A DNA stretch of 64,000 nt from an uncultured Halomonas sp. (GTDB taxonomy: Bacteria; Pseudomonadota; Gammaproteobacteria; Pseudomonadales; Halomonadaceae): positions 248,001 to 312,000 of the forward strand of contig NZ_CAMPKE010000001.1 of the NCBI RefSeq assembly GCF_946887195.1. Direction: 5' to 3'. A program made the translations under genes and the position numbers. Below are positions 53,404-61,158 of this stretch, piece by piece (the first letter of the stretch is position 1; each line of letters begins with the position of its first letter). The notes below the pieces were generated by a model. That model had not been told where the DNA came from. It worked only from the letters and a program-made list of their open reading frames with translations, and searched no databases.

Positions 53404-54993
53404 TCAGTGCTCGCGGGTGGCATTGAAGCGTATCTCGGGCCAGCGCTCCTGAGTCATCTGCAGGTTGACCCGCGTCGGTGCAATGTAGGTCAAATAGCCC
53501 CCACCATCGAGCGCCAGGTTGAGGCTCGCCTTGCGCCTGAACTCCTCGAGCTTCCTGGCATCGTCGCTATACACCCAGCGTGCGGTCTGCACGTTGACCG
53601 CCTCGTAAACGCAATCGACCTTGTACTCCTCCTTGAGCCGGTGGGCGACCACATCGAACTGCAACGAGCCGACGGCACCGACGATCAGGTCGTTGTTGTC
53701 GAGCGGCATGAACACCTGGGTCGCGCCCTCTTCCGATAGCTGCTGCAAGCCCTTTTGCAGTGCCTTCATTTTCAGCGGATCGCGCAGGCGCACGCGCTTG
53801 AACAACTCCGGCGCGAAATGCGGAATGCCGGTGAAGCGCATCTCTTCGCCCATGGTGAAGGTATCGCCGATCTGGATGGTGCCGTGATTGTGCAAGCCGA
53901 TGATGTCGCCCGGCCAGGCCTCCTCGACATGGGCACGATCGGAGGCCATGAAGGTCAAGGCGTCGGCGATCTTGACGTCCTTGCCGATGCGCACATGGCG
54001 CATCTTCATGTTCTTGTCGTACTTGCCCGAGCACACCCGCAGGAAAGCCACGCGATCGCGATGCTTGGGGTCCATGTTGGCCTGGATCTTGAACACGAAG
54101 CCGCTGAAGCGTTCGTCCGCGGCGCTCACCTCGCGCACATCGGTGTCGCGTGGCTGCGGCGCCGGCGCATACTCGACGAAGCCATCGAGCATTTCGCGCA
54201 CACCGAAGTTGCCCATCGCGGTACCGAAGTAGACCGGCGTCAGTTCACCGCGGCGATAGGCTTCGAGATCGAACTCGTGAGAGGCGCCGCGCACCAGTTC
54301 GACCTCCATGCGCAGCTCTTCGGCCTGCTCGGCGCCGAGGGTCTCGTCGACCTCGGGACTATCGAGCCCTTCGATACGTAGATCATCGGGAATTCGACTG
54401 CCCTGGCCCTGCTTGTAGAGATGAATGACGTCGTTGTAGAGATGATAGACGCCCCTGAAGTGGCGCCCCATGCCGATCGGCCAGGTCATCGGTGCGCACT
54501 GGATGTTCAGCACCGTCTCGACCTCGTCCATGACCTCGATGGGATCGCGGATGTCGCGGTCCATCTTGTTGATGAAGGTCAGGATCGGCGTGGTGCGCAG
54601 GCGACAGACCTCCATCAGCTTGATGGTGCGCTCCTCGACGCCCTTGGCGCCATCGATGACCATCAGCGCCGAATCCACCGCCGTCAGCGTGCGGTAGGTG
54701 TCCTCGGAGAAATCCTCGTGCCCCGGCGTGTCGAGCAGGTTGACGATGCGCCCGCTGTAAGGGAACTGCATCACCGAGGTGGTCACCGAGATGCCGCGTT
54801 CCTGCTCCATCTTCATCCAGTCGGAGGTGGCGTGGCGCTCGTTGCGCTTGCCTTTCACCGAGCCGGCCATCTGAATGGCATTCCCGAACAGCAGCAGCTT
54901 CTCGGTGATGGTGGTCTTGCCCGCGTCGGGGTGCGAGATGATCGCGAACGTGCGTCGAAGCCCGGCGTGTTGGGCTATTTGGCTATCTGACAT
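53404..54993 (-). CDS. prfC: Peptide chain release factor 3
   Basis: RF3 is the GTPase that recycles RF1/RF2 after termination. The 529-residue protein has the G1 motif [19 protein letters not shown] (about residues 17-35), G3 [20 protein letters not shown]4 FINKMDRD, and the RF3-specific insertion with [20 protein letters not shown]. The C-terminal domains contain [20 protein letters not shown]. The length is normal. It has its own 246-bp upstream region divergent from two small ORFs. Confidence 0.97.
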   Translation of the reverse strand: MSDSQIAQHAGLRRTFAIISHPDAGKTTITEKLLLFGNAIQMAGSVKGKRNERHATSDWMKMEQERGISVTTSVMQFPYSGRIVNLLDTPGHEDFSEDTYRTLTAVDSALMVIDGAKGVEERTIKLMEVCRLRTTPILTFINKMDRDIRDPIEVMDEVETVLNIQCAPMTWPIGMGRHFRGVYHLYNDVIHLYKQGQGSRIPDDLRIEGLDSPEVDETLGAEQAEELRMEVELVRGASHEFDLEAYRRGELTPVYFGTAMGNFGVREMLDGFVEYAPAPQPRDTDVREVSAADERFSGFVFKIQANMDPKHRDRVAFLRVCSGKYDKNMKMRHVRIGKDVKIADALTFMASDRAHVEEAWPGDIIGLHNHGTIQIGDTFTMGEEMRFTGIPHFAPELFKRVRLRDPLKMKALQKGLQQLSEEGATQVFMPLDNNDLIVGAVGSLQFDVVAHRLKEEYKVDCVYEAVNVQTARWVYSDDARKLEEFRRKASLNLALDGGGYLTYIAPTRVNLQMTQERWPEIRFNATREH

Positions 54994-55179
54994 TGAGCGG
55001 CATCGCTAATTTGTACTCAGCCATGGGCGTATGCGACAAGACCCAGACTGGGGGAAGTGTGTTCTGGCGGGGATTGTAATCATTGCGGGCGATGTAGTGT
55101 AGCGCTGCAATGCTTTACCTGTGCGATGAGACGTTGCATTGTATAGTCAGTCGCCTTGGTCATCGCTGCCGATGGCCAT

Positions 55180-55221
55180 TTCACAAACGCGATTTCATCG
55201 ACTATATTGTTAGCACGCTAA
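55180..55221 (+). promoter_or_regulatory. Promoter with SlyA/MarR-like palindrome for the small-ORF pair
   Basis: TTCACA (55180-55185) and TATATT (55203-55208) are 17 bp apart, a sigma70-type spacing. Immediately downstream the palindrome TTAGCACGCTAA (55210-55221) differs from the SlyA consensus TTAGCAAGCTAA at one central base and would cover the expected transcription start. Binding there should repress. The 59-residue ORF begins 18 bp further on. No MarR-family gene is in the window. Confidence 0.55.
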
Positions 55222-55239
55222 TAACACAGGGAGAAGCCA

Positions 55240-55419
55240 ATGAAACTACTTGGCAAATTGTTTTCGATGATCGCCGCGGTCGTTCTGTCCGCTCTGCTTC
55301 CGTTGACCGTCATGGCGGAGAGCGACAGCGAGTCCAAGCATCACTATACCCAACCGACCCACCTGAACCTGTCCGAAGACGCCGGTGACGACCCGCGAAG
55401 CGATCATCCCCTCCAGTAA
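55240..55419 (+). CDS. Small predicted secreted protein (59 residues)
   Basis: MKLLGKLFSMIAAVVLSALL followed by PLTVMAES is a convincing signal peptide with cleavage near MA-ES (residue 26). The mature peptide of about 33 residues is acidic and His-rich (ESDSESKHHYTQPTHL, then DAGDDPRSDHP). GGGAGAAGCCA precedes the start. No family recognised; His/Asp content might allow metal binding, which is speculation. It is followed 24 bp later by another small ORF. Confidence 0.65.
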   Translation: MKLLGKLFSMIAAVVLSALLPLTVMAESDSESKHHYTQPTHLNLSEDAGDDPRSDHPLQ

Positions 55420-55443
55420 GGCTGGATAGATAAGGAGAACGCG

Positions 55444-55617
55444 ATGAGCGAGCGCTATGTGGTCGTGAATGTATTCGACGAGCATGACGAGGACAGCGTC
55501 ATCGGCTGGAAGGTCATCGATACGCATGACGACAACCAGGTGATCTCCACCCACGATTCGCAAAGCGAGGCGAAGCGTCAGGCGAGCGATCTCGAACGAC
55601 GTCATGGACGCGATTGA
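55444..55617 (+). CDS. Small DUF2188-like protein (57 residues)
   Basis: The protein begins MSERYVVVNVFDEHDEDSVI and has the core GWKVIDTHDDNQVISTHDSQ, then SEAKRQASDLERRHG, which resembles the short DUF2188 pattern of a GWKV strand pair plus a helix of repeated Ala/Arg. AAGGAGAACGCG gives a strong ribosome-binding site. It probably shares a transcript with the upstream small secreted protein. Function unknown. Confidence 0.7.
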   Translation: MSERYVVVNVFDEHDEDSVIGWKVIDTHDDNQVISTHDSQSEAKRQASDLERRHGRD

Positions 55618-55698
55618 TTCCTGGGGAATTCATATGCAGACCTGAGCGGGCATGGCAACATCGGTTATCATGGCGAAAGTCATTCCACCGGAACCGCC

Positions 55699-56976
55699 AT
55701 GCATCAGCCGCTCCCTTTGCCGCTCTCCACGCCCAATCGCAATCTGGTGCGCCTGACTTTCGTACGCGGCATCACCTGGACGGGGTTTCTCGTCGCGATC
55801 GTCTTCGGCATCGAAGTCCTCGATTTTCAGTTGCAAATATTCCCGGTCATCGTCGTGATCGCGGCCATGGGGTTGATCAATGTCGCCACCTGGTGGCGGT
55901 TGGAGCGCCCGCGCGCGGTCACCGATACCGAATACCTGCTGCACTTGCTGGCCGATATCGCCGGTTTGACGCTGCTTTTCTACTACACCGGCGGCTCGAC
56001 CAATCCCTGCATCAGCTACTATCTGGTTCCCGTGACCATCGCCGCCGCCACCCTGCCCTGGCTGTATGCCTGGATCATCGCCAGCGCCGCCATGGCCGGT
56101 TACACCTTTCTGATGCTGTTCTATCAACCGATACCCCAGTTGAGCCAGGGCCTGGTGGGTGCCGGTATCAACCTGCACGTATTGGGGATGTGGCTCAATT
56201 TCGGGCTATCGGCGGGCCTGGTGACCTTTTTCATTTTCAAGATGGCCTATGCGCTGCGGCGCCGCGACCTGACCCTGTCGCGCACCCGCGAGGCGGCTCT
56301 GCGCAATGAGCAGATACTGGCGGTGGCGACCCAGGCCGCAGGCACCGCGCATGAGCTCGGCACGCCGCTATCGACCATGGCGGTACTGCTCAAGGAGATG
56401 CGCCAGGACGTTACCGACAATCCCGCGCTCCAGGCCGATATCGATCTGCTGCGCCAACAGGTCGACACCTGCAAGTCGCGCTTGCAGCATCTGGTGGCCA
56501 GCGCCGACCGGCGGCGGCTGGCCGAGCCAGAATCCTGCCCCGCCGAGCAGTGGCTGGCCCAGGTCGTGCAGCGCTGGCTGGTATTGCGGCCTGATGTCAC
56601 CCATCGTATCGAGAGTCCCAGCAGACGCGGCGCACCCAGGCTTGCCGTGGACGCGACCCTCGAGCAGGCATTGATGAATCTGCTCAACAATGCCGCCGAC
56701 GCCAATCCCGAGGACATCGTCATCAGTCTCGATTGGTCCAACGATGAAGTGATCATCGATATTCGCGATCATGGCCCCGGCGTTGCCATGTCGATAGCCG
56801 ACCAGTTGGGCGATACCTTCGTTTCGACCAAGAGCAAGGGGATGGGCATCGGCCTGTTCCTGACCCACGCGACCATCAATCGCTTCGGCGGTGGCGTAAG
56901 CCTGTACAATCACGAGGAAGGCGGCACCCTGACCGAAGTGAAGCTGCCCCGCGTCCTGGCGGGACAGGGGACCTGA
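55699..56976 (+). CDS. regB: Redox-sensing histidine kinase of the RegB/PrrB/RoxS type
   Basis: The 425-residue membrane kinase has six hydrophobic segments (about residues 20-180), with the quinone-site signature GGSTNPCISYYLVPV where the usual GGXXNPF carries Cys instead of Phe. The phosphorylated His lies in TAHELGTPLSTMAVLLKEMR (about residue 220), and N, G1 and G2 boxes follow (LMNLLNNAADAN, DHGPGVAMSI, KGMGIGLFLTHATINRFGGG). RegB kinases respond to the quinone pool and control respiration. It is followed 21 bp later by its response regulator. Confidence 0.9.
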   Translation: MHQPLPLPLSTPNRNLVRLTFVRGITWTGFLVAIVFGIEVLDFQLQIFPVIVVIAAMGLINVATWWRLERPRAVTDTEYLLHLLADIAGLTLLFYYTGGSTNPCISYYLVPVTIAAATLPWLYAWIIASAAMAGYTFLMLFYQPIPQLSQGLVGAGINLHVLGMWLNFGLSAGLVTFFIFKMAYALRRRDLTLSRTREAALRNEQILAVATQAAGTAHELGTPLSTMAVLLKEMRQDVTDNPALQADIDLLRQQVDTCKSRLQHLVASADRRRLAEPESCPAEQWLAQVVQRWLVLRPDVTHRIESPSRRGAPRLAVDATLEQALMNLLNNAADANPEDIVISLDWSNDEVIIDIRDHGPGVAMSIADQLGDTFVSTKSKGMGIGLFLTHATINRFGGGVSLYNHEEGGTLTEVKLPRVLAGQGT

Positions 56977-56997
56977 GAGAGCCCGATAGAGGATGTC

Positions 56998-57534
56998 ATG
57001 CATACCCCGAAGCGACTGCTGATCGTCGATGACGACGATATGTTCTGCCACGTCATGCAGCGCGCGCTCACGCGACGCGGTTTCGACGTCGCAGTGGCCC
57101 ACGATGCCGACGATGCATTGATTCAGGCTCGTCGTTCGCCACCGCAACTGGCGACGCTGGATCTCAAGCTCGAACACACCTCGGGACTCAAGCTATTGCC
57201 CGAATTGCTGGCCATCGCCCCGCAGTGCCGGGTGGTCGTGCTAACGGGCTATTCGAGCATTGCGACGGCCGTCGAGGCGATCAAGCTGGGCGCGGCAAAC
57301 TACCTGTGCAAGCCCGTCGATGCCGACGAAATACTCACCGCGTTCGAGCGCGAGGGCGGCGACCCGGATATCGATATCGCCGACAATCCGCCGTCGATCA
57401 ATCGCGTGACCTGGGAGCATATTCAGAAGGTACTGCAGGAGCACGACGGCAACATCTCCGCCACCGCCCGTGCGCTGGGCATGCATCGCCGAACGTTGCA
57501 GAGAAAGCTGCAGAAGCGACCGGTCAGACGGTAG
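56998..57534 (+). CDS. regA: Response regulator of the RegA/PrrA/RoxR type
   Basis: The 178-residue regulator has a receiver domain with LLIVDDDDMFCHVMQRAL, the phospho-acceptor Asp in ATLDLKLEHTSGLKLLP (about residue 56), the Thr in VVVLTGYSSIATAVEAIKLG and the Lys in NYLCKPVDADE. A short Fis-type helix-turn-helix closes the protein, ISATARALGMHRRTLQRKLQ. It pairs with the upstream RegB-type kinase and ends 26 bp before the convergent bdhA. Confidence 0.93.
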   Translation: MHTPKRLLIVDDDDMFCHVMQRALTRRGFDVAVAHDADDALIQARRSPPQLATLDLKLEHTSGLKLLPELLAIAPQCRVVVLTGYSSIATAVEAIKLGAANYLCKPVDADEILTAFEREGGDPDIDIADNPPSINRVTWEHIQKVLQEHDGNISATARALGMHRRTLQRKLQKRPVRR

Positions 57535-57560
57535 CTGGAAGCGGCGCTCCAGCGCCAGGC

Positions 57561-58337
57561 TTACTGCGCCGTCCAGCCGAGATCGATGTTCCAGCTCGAC
57601 CCGGTCACCGCGCCGGCCTGATCGGAAGCCAGGTAGGCAACCAGCGCGGCGACTTCCGATGGGTCGATCAAGCGCTTGATGGCGGCGTTCTTGAGCATGA
57701 TCTTCTCGATCACCTCCTGCTCGCCCATGCCGTGCAGGCGCGCCTGATCGGCGATCTGGTCATCGACCAACGGGGTGCGTACGTATGCCGGACACAGCGC
57801 GTTGACGGTAATCCCCGCCTCGCCGCCCTCCAGCGCGGCGGTCTTGGTCAGCCCGATCAGGCCGTGCTTGGCGCTGATATAGGCGGCCTTGCCCGGCGAT
57901 GCCACCTGGGCATGTACCGAAGCGATATTGACGATGCGCCCCCACTTGCCTTCGCGCATATAGGGCCAAACCGCTTGCGTCAGGAGAAACGGCGCGGTCA
58001 GCATCAAATCGATGATCCGACGCCACTTATCCTCGGGGAACGCCTCGATCGATTCGACATGCTGAATGCCGGCATTGTTGACCAGAATGTCCACGTGACC
58101 GAAACGCTTCACGGCATCGGCGACCGCCGCGCGGCAGGCGCCGCCATCGGTCAGGTCGGCCTGGAAGAAGGCGGCGCCGGCGGCCTCGGCCACCGTCTTG
58201 CCGGCCGGGTTGAAGTCCACCGCCAGTACCTGATGACCTTGCTGACATAGCGACTTCACCACGGCCTCGCCAATGCCGCTGGACGTTCCGGTAACCAGAG
58301 CGACACGCGGCGTTCCGGGGCTGGGGCTGACACTCAT
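57561..58337 (-). CDS. bdhA: D-3-hydroxybutyrate dehydrogenase
   Basis: This SDR oxidises D-3-hydroxybutyrate to acetoacetate. The 258-residue protein has TGTSSGIGEAVVKSL (about residues 15-29), NNAGIQHVESIEAFPEDKWR (a BDH hallmark), catalytic Ser and Tyr-Lys in NIASVHAQVASPGKAAYISAK, and ITVNALCPAYVRTPLVDDQI. The start was taken at the second of two consecutive ATGs (58337), six bases after AGGAG. With acetoacetyl-CoA synthetase nearby, it fits mobilisation of polyhydroxybutyrate or use of ketone bodies. Confidence 0.93.
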   Translation of the reverse strand: MSVSPSPGTPRVALVTGTSSGIGEAVVKSLCQQGHQVLAVDFNPAGKTVAEAAGAAFFQADLTDGGACRAAVADAVKRFGHVDILVNNAGIQHVESIEAFPEDKWRRIIDLMLTAPFLLTQAVWPYMREGKWGRIVNIASVHAQVASPGKAAYISAKHGLIGLTKTAALEGGEAGITVNALCPAYVRTPLVDDQIADQARLHGMGEQEVIEKIMLKNAAIKRLIDPSEVAALVAYLASDQAGAVTGSSWNIDLGWTAQ

Positions 58338-58397
58338 CATCCACTCCTTTGACGATGCGAAGAGGCTTGCAGCATACGACGCCGCATCCGTGAAACG

Positions 58398-58820
58398 CTA
58401 CTGGACGTTATCATCGATAGGCGCCATGACTCGCTCCATTACCTGCTGAGCGAGCCGGCTGGCTTCCGTAGGTCCCTTGAGATCGCGAAGATCGTCGAGC
58501 AGTTCGCAGTGCCATACGATGTCGGGGTCGAGACACTCGGCACTCATCAGATAGCGACCACTGGGCAATTCGACGATGCGCCGGTCACCATCGGCCACCT
58601 CGCCATCCTCCTCCGACGCTGCCAAGCGTGCCAGCAGTAGCGCCAATGGCGTGATCAGCACACCGATCAACGCATCACCGTATGGCTGAAAGCACAGTGT
58701 ATCCACCCATAGGTGCGGGTTGCGTTTAGAGGCCGCCTTGAAAGCCTCGGCATGGCGCTGCTGGTAGGCTCCCGCCAGGCGCGAAAGCCGCGCGTGCTGA
58801 CTATCGGAAAGTGCCTGCAT
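58398..58820 (-). CDS. HybE-like protein (NiFe-hydrogenase assembly chaperone family pattern), unknown role
   Basis: The 140-residue protein has LWVDTLCFQPYGDALIGVLI followed by TPLALLLARLA, then RRIVELPSGRYLMSAECLDP and a C-terminal helix (LAQQVMERVMAP). This matches the layout of HybE (NPALxVEAVGF...LGVLVTPWFMNL...LPAGxYEF...). HybE normally helps a [NiFe]-hydrogenase large or small subunit and its Tat export. No hydrogenase, hyp or isc-type gene is near. The assignment is from pattern memory and the function may have been repurposed. It is divergent from the inositol monophosphatase gene and may be transcribed alone. Confidence 0.6.
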   Translation of the reverse strand: MQALSDSQHARLSRLAGAYQQRHAEAFKAASKRNPHLWVDTLCFQPYGDALIGVLITPLALLLARLAASEEDGEVADGDRRIVELPSGRYLMSAECLDPDIVWHCELLDDLRDLKGPTEASRLAQQVMERVMAPIDDNVQ

Positions 58821-58930
58821 TCACGCTCTCCTGCCTGTAACGATAAAGCGCGAGTATAACGACCGTTCATCGAGCGTGCAGCCTGACCGGCTGCTAGACT
58901 GGCCACTCATTCATTGTGCCAGGAGGCCCC

Positions 58931-59746
58931 ATGCAGCTCACCGAGCGTCTCGCCATCGCCGTCGAGATCGCCGAACTGGCCGGTCGGCATATTCAGGAAG
59001 CGCGCCAGCTTCAGGACTTCAAGCAGCACTACAAACAGGGCAGCGAGCTGGTGACCGAGGTCGATATCGCGGTGGACCGACTGATCGCCGAGCGCCTGGA
59101 GCATCACTTTCCCGGTGAGGCCCGGCTCACCGAGGAGCTTGCCCCCGAACGCGATGTCTTGACCCAAGGCGGTCCCCTATGGGTGATCGACCCGATCGAC
59201 GGCACGGTCAATTTCGCCCATGGCCTGCCCCATGTGGCGGTATCGATTGCCTGGGCATGCAATGGCGAGGTGCAATTGGGCGTGGTGCATGCGCCTTTTC
59301 TGGGTGAAACCTTCACCGCCATGCGCGGTGACGGTGCTTTTCTCAACGGCGAACGGATTCACGCCAGCCCGGCCACACGGCTCGAACGCAGCCTGATCGC
59401 CACCGGCTTCCCCTACTTGCTCGACACCCGCGCGCCGCTGATGCGTCGTCTCGCTGCGGTGATGATGCACTGCCAGGATATGCGGCGTTGCGGCTCGGCG
59501 GCGCTCGATCTATGCAATGTCGCCTGTGGCCGACTCGATGCCTATTACGAGAGCGTATCGCCCTGGGACTTTGCCGCCGGCCTGTTGATCGCCCGCGAAG
59601 CCGGCGCGCGCACCGGGCACCTATACCCTTGCCCCGAGGATATCCCGGAGGAGCTTTATGGCGAGCATATCGTGGCCGCGGCGCCCGGTATCTACAAAGC
59701 CCTCGAGGCACTCTTGATTCGCGCCGATGAGACCCCCACTACATGA
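58931..59746 (+). CDS. Inositol monophosphatase-family protein (SuhB/CysQ superfamily)
   Basis: The 271-residue Mg-dependent phosphatase carries the acidic metal site: VDIAVDRLIAERLEHHFPGE with the LTEEL Glu pair (about residue 61), WVIDPIDGTVNFAHGLPHVA (about residues 76-95), and the C-terminal SPWDFAAGLLIAREAGART. It resembles SuhB/IMPase; a role in inositol or related sugar phosphate metabolism or as a NusA-linked RNA regulator is possible. The start at 58931 follows AGGAGGCCCC. Confidence 0.87.
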   Translation: MQLTERLAIAVEIAELAGRHIQEARQLQDFKQHYKQGSELVTEVDIAVDRLIAERLEHHFPGEARLTEELAPERDVLTQGGPLWVIDPIDGTVNFAHGLPHVAVSIAWACNGEVQLGVVHAPFLGETFTAMRGDGAFLNGERIHASPATRLERSLIATGFPYLLDTRAPLMRRLAAVMMHCQDMRRCGSAALDLCNVACGRLDAYYESVSPWDFAAGLLIAREAGARTGHLYPCPEDIPEELYGEHIVAAAPGIYKALEALLIRADETPTT

Positions 59747-59924
59747 CCATAGACATCGTACCGGCTACCGATCGCAGCACTAACGATTCGAGACCGGCTC
59801 GATACCGTTACGATAGCGCCGTGCAATAATGGATGTAGCCAGACTCTATTGGCGCCAGGGTCCGCCACACGAAACAATGCCAGCAAATTTGCCGGCTCAT
59901 CATTTACCAACAGGAGGCACATCG

Positions 59925-60200
59925 ATGCTTACCGTCATTTTCGGACGATCCTCTTGCCCTTTCTGCGTTCGCGCCAAGGAGCTCGCCGAGAAGCTTAGCG
60001 CCACGCGCGACGATTTCAGCTACCGCTATATCGATATTCATGAAGAAGGCATCACCAAGGCGGATATGGAGAAGACCATCGGTAAGCCGGTAGAGACCGT
60101 GCCGCAGATTTTCGTCGACCAGACGCATATCGGCGGCTTTACCGAGTTCGATCGCTATGTGCGCGACAATGCGCTACTGCCGGAATCGACACACGGCTAG
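59925..60200 (+). CDS. grxA: Glutaredoxin 1 (GrxA-type)
   Basis: This small dithiol glutaredoxin of 91 residues reduces ribonucleotide reductase and protein disulfides with glutathione. MLTVIFGRSSCPFCVRAKEL places the active site CPFC at residues 11-14 (CPYC in E. coli Grx1). The family text EGITKADMEKTIGKPVETVP and QIFVDQTHIGGFTEFDRYV is closely conserved. The start follows AGGAGG. A strong terminator lies about 60 bp downstream, so it is probably monocistronic. Confidence 0.95.
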   Translation: MLTVIFGRSSCPFCVRAKELAEKLSATRDDFSYRYIDIHEEGITKADMEKTIGKPVETVPQIFVDQTHIGGFTEFDRYVRDNALLPESTHG

Positions 60201-60260
60201 CACGATCAGCGTTTCTCCGGCCCGTTAGTGCCGGACGCTGGAATTCGTATGGTTCATCAG

Positions 60261-60290
60261 GACGCCGACCATGGGTCGGCGTCGTCGTTT
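60261..60290 (+). terminator. Terminator downstream of grxA
   Basis: GACGCCGACC and GGTCGGCGTC form a perfect 10-bp stem with an ATG loop, followed by GTCGTTT. The 3' flank GGCGTCGTCGTTT is the same as that of the sodB terminator at 5061-5073, an apparent local terminator style. Confidence 0.75.
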
Positions 60291-60374
60291 GCGTCCGCCT
60301 GGCGTTGAATTGCCGTCCTTCATGAATGCCTATACTAAAAAAAGGAGAAGTAGCGCAAGAGGGAGATTGGCGAT

Positions 60375-61142
60375 ATGCAACGTGAAGAATTCGTGCAGCA
60401 GTTATGGCTGGATTATATCCATCGCCATCCGGAACTGGGGGCCATGCGCTTGTGGCCGACGGAGGCTACGGCGGAGTATCTGGTTCTACTCACTCTCAAC
60501 CAGGGTCCTTTCAGTGCCCATGCTCTGCTGCCTTCGCTGAATCACTTCGGCTATCGTCATGTCGAGCGTTACGCCATGGCCGATCGCGGCTTGCTGATCA
60601 CCCTGTTGGCACCGCCCGATGACGGCCCTTGGCTGGTACTGGGAGAGTTGCAGACCGGTACCCTGACCCGCGAACCGCGTCAGCGGCTCGAGGCGCTCAT
60701 CGAGCGCGCGCATCCTCAGGATTGCCGTGGCCAGAATTTGCTATGTCGCGGTCGTCCCTGGCCGATGCCCGATTGGGCGTGCTACCAACAGTTGCAGCAG
60801 GCCCATCCCCTGGCCGCCTGGCTGGCGGTAATGGGTCCGCGCATACATCACGCCGGTTTCGATTGCCAGCGAATCGGGAGCGATCTCAACACGCTCGACC
60901 GGGGCATGCAACACGCCGGATTGGCCGGTAACGCCGATCGTCATCACGGCGTTTTCCCGGTATCGGCGCTACTCAGCTATCGCTTCTACTCGACCTGCTC
61001 GCGGCGTCTGGCATTCGCCGATGGCGATGAACATCGCATCATCATGGGGGGCATCGCCCTGGTGGATAAATGCCTGCCGGGTAACCACGAGCGTGCCGCC
61101 GAACTGCTGCTGCCCCACCATACCCGCTGCGAGGTCGCGTGA
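60375..61142 (+). CDS. DUF1338-like (2-oxoadipate dioxygenase/decarboxylase superfamily) protein, probably degenerate
   Basis: The 255-residue protein matches the small DUF1338 pattern in several places: LLPSLNHFGYRHVERYAMAD, WLVLGELQTGTL, and LAAWLAVMGPRIHHAGFDCQ, where typical members read AAWLSIMGLRANHF. But the N-terminal metal-ligand histidine (DHVAFRT in relatives) is replaced in EATAEYLVLLTLNQG, and the C-terminal Glu (YYEF in relatives) appears to be lost in GGIALVDK. HglS-type DUF1338 enzymes convert 2-oxoadipate to 2-hydroxyglutarate; loss of two of three metal ligands argues against that here. The comparison is from memory and needs a profile alignment. Confidence 0.55.
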   Translation: MQREEFVQQLWLDYIHRHPELGAMRLWPTEATAEYLVLLTLNQGPFSAHALLPSLNHFGYRHVERYAMADRGLLITLLAPPDDGPWLVLGELQTGTLTREPRQRLEALIERAHPQDCRGQNLLCRGRPWPMPDWACYQQLQQAHPLAAWLAVMGPRIHHAGFDCQRIGSDLNTLDRGMQHAGLAGNADRHHGVFPVSALLSYRFYSTCSRRLAFADGDEHRIIMGGIALVDKCLPGNHERAAELLLPHHTRCEVA

Positions 61143-61158
61143 GCCCTGAACGCTCACG

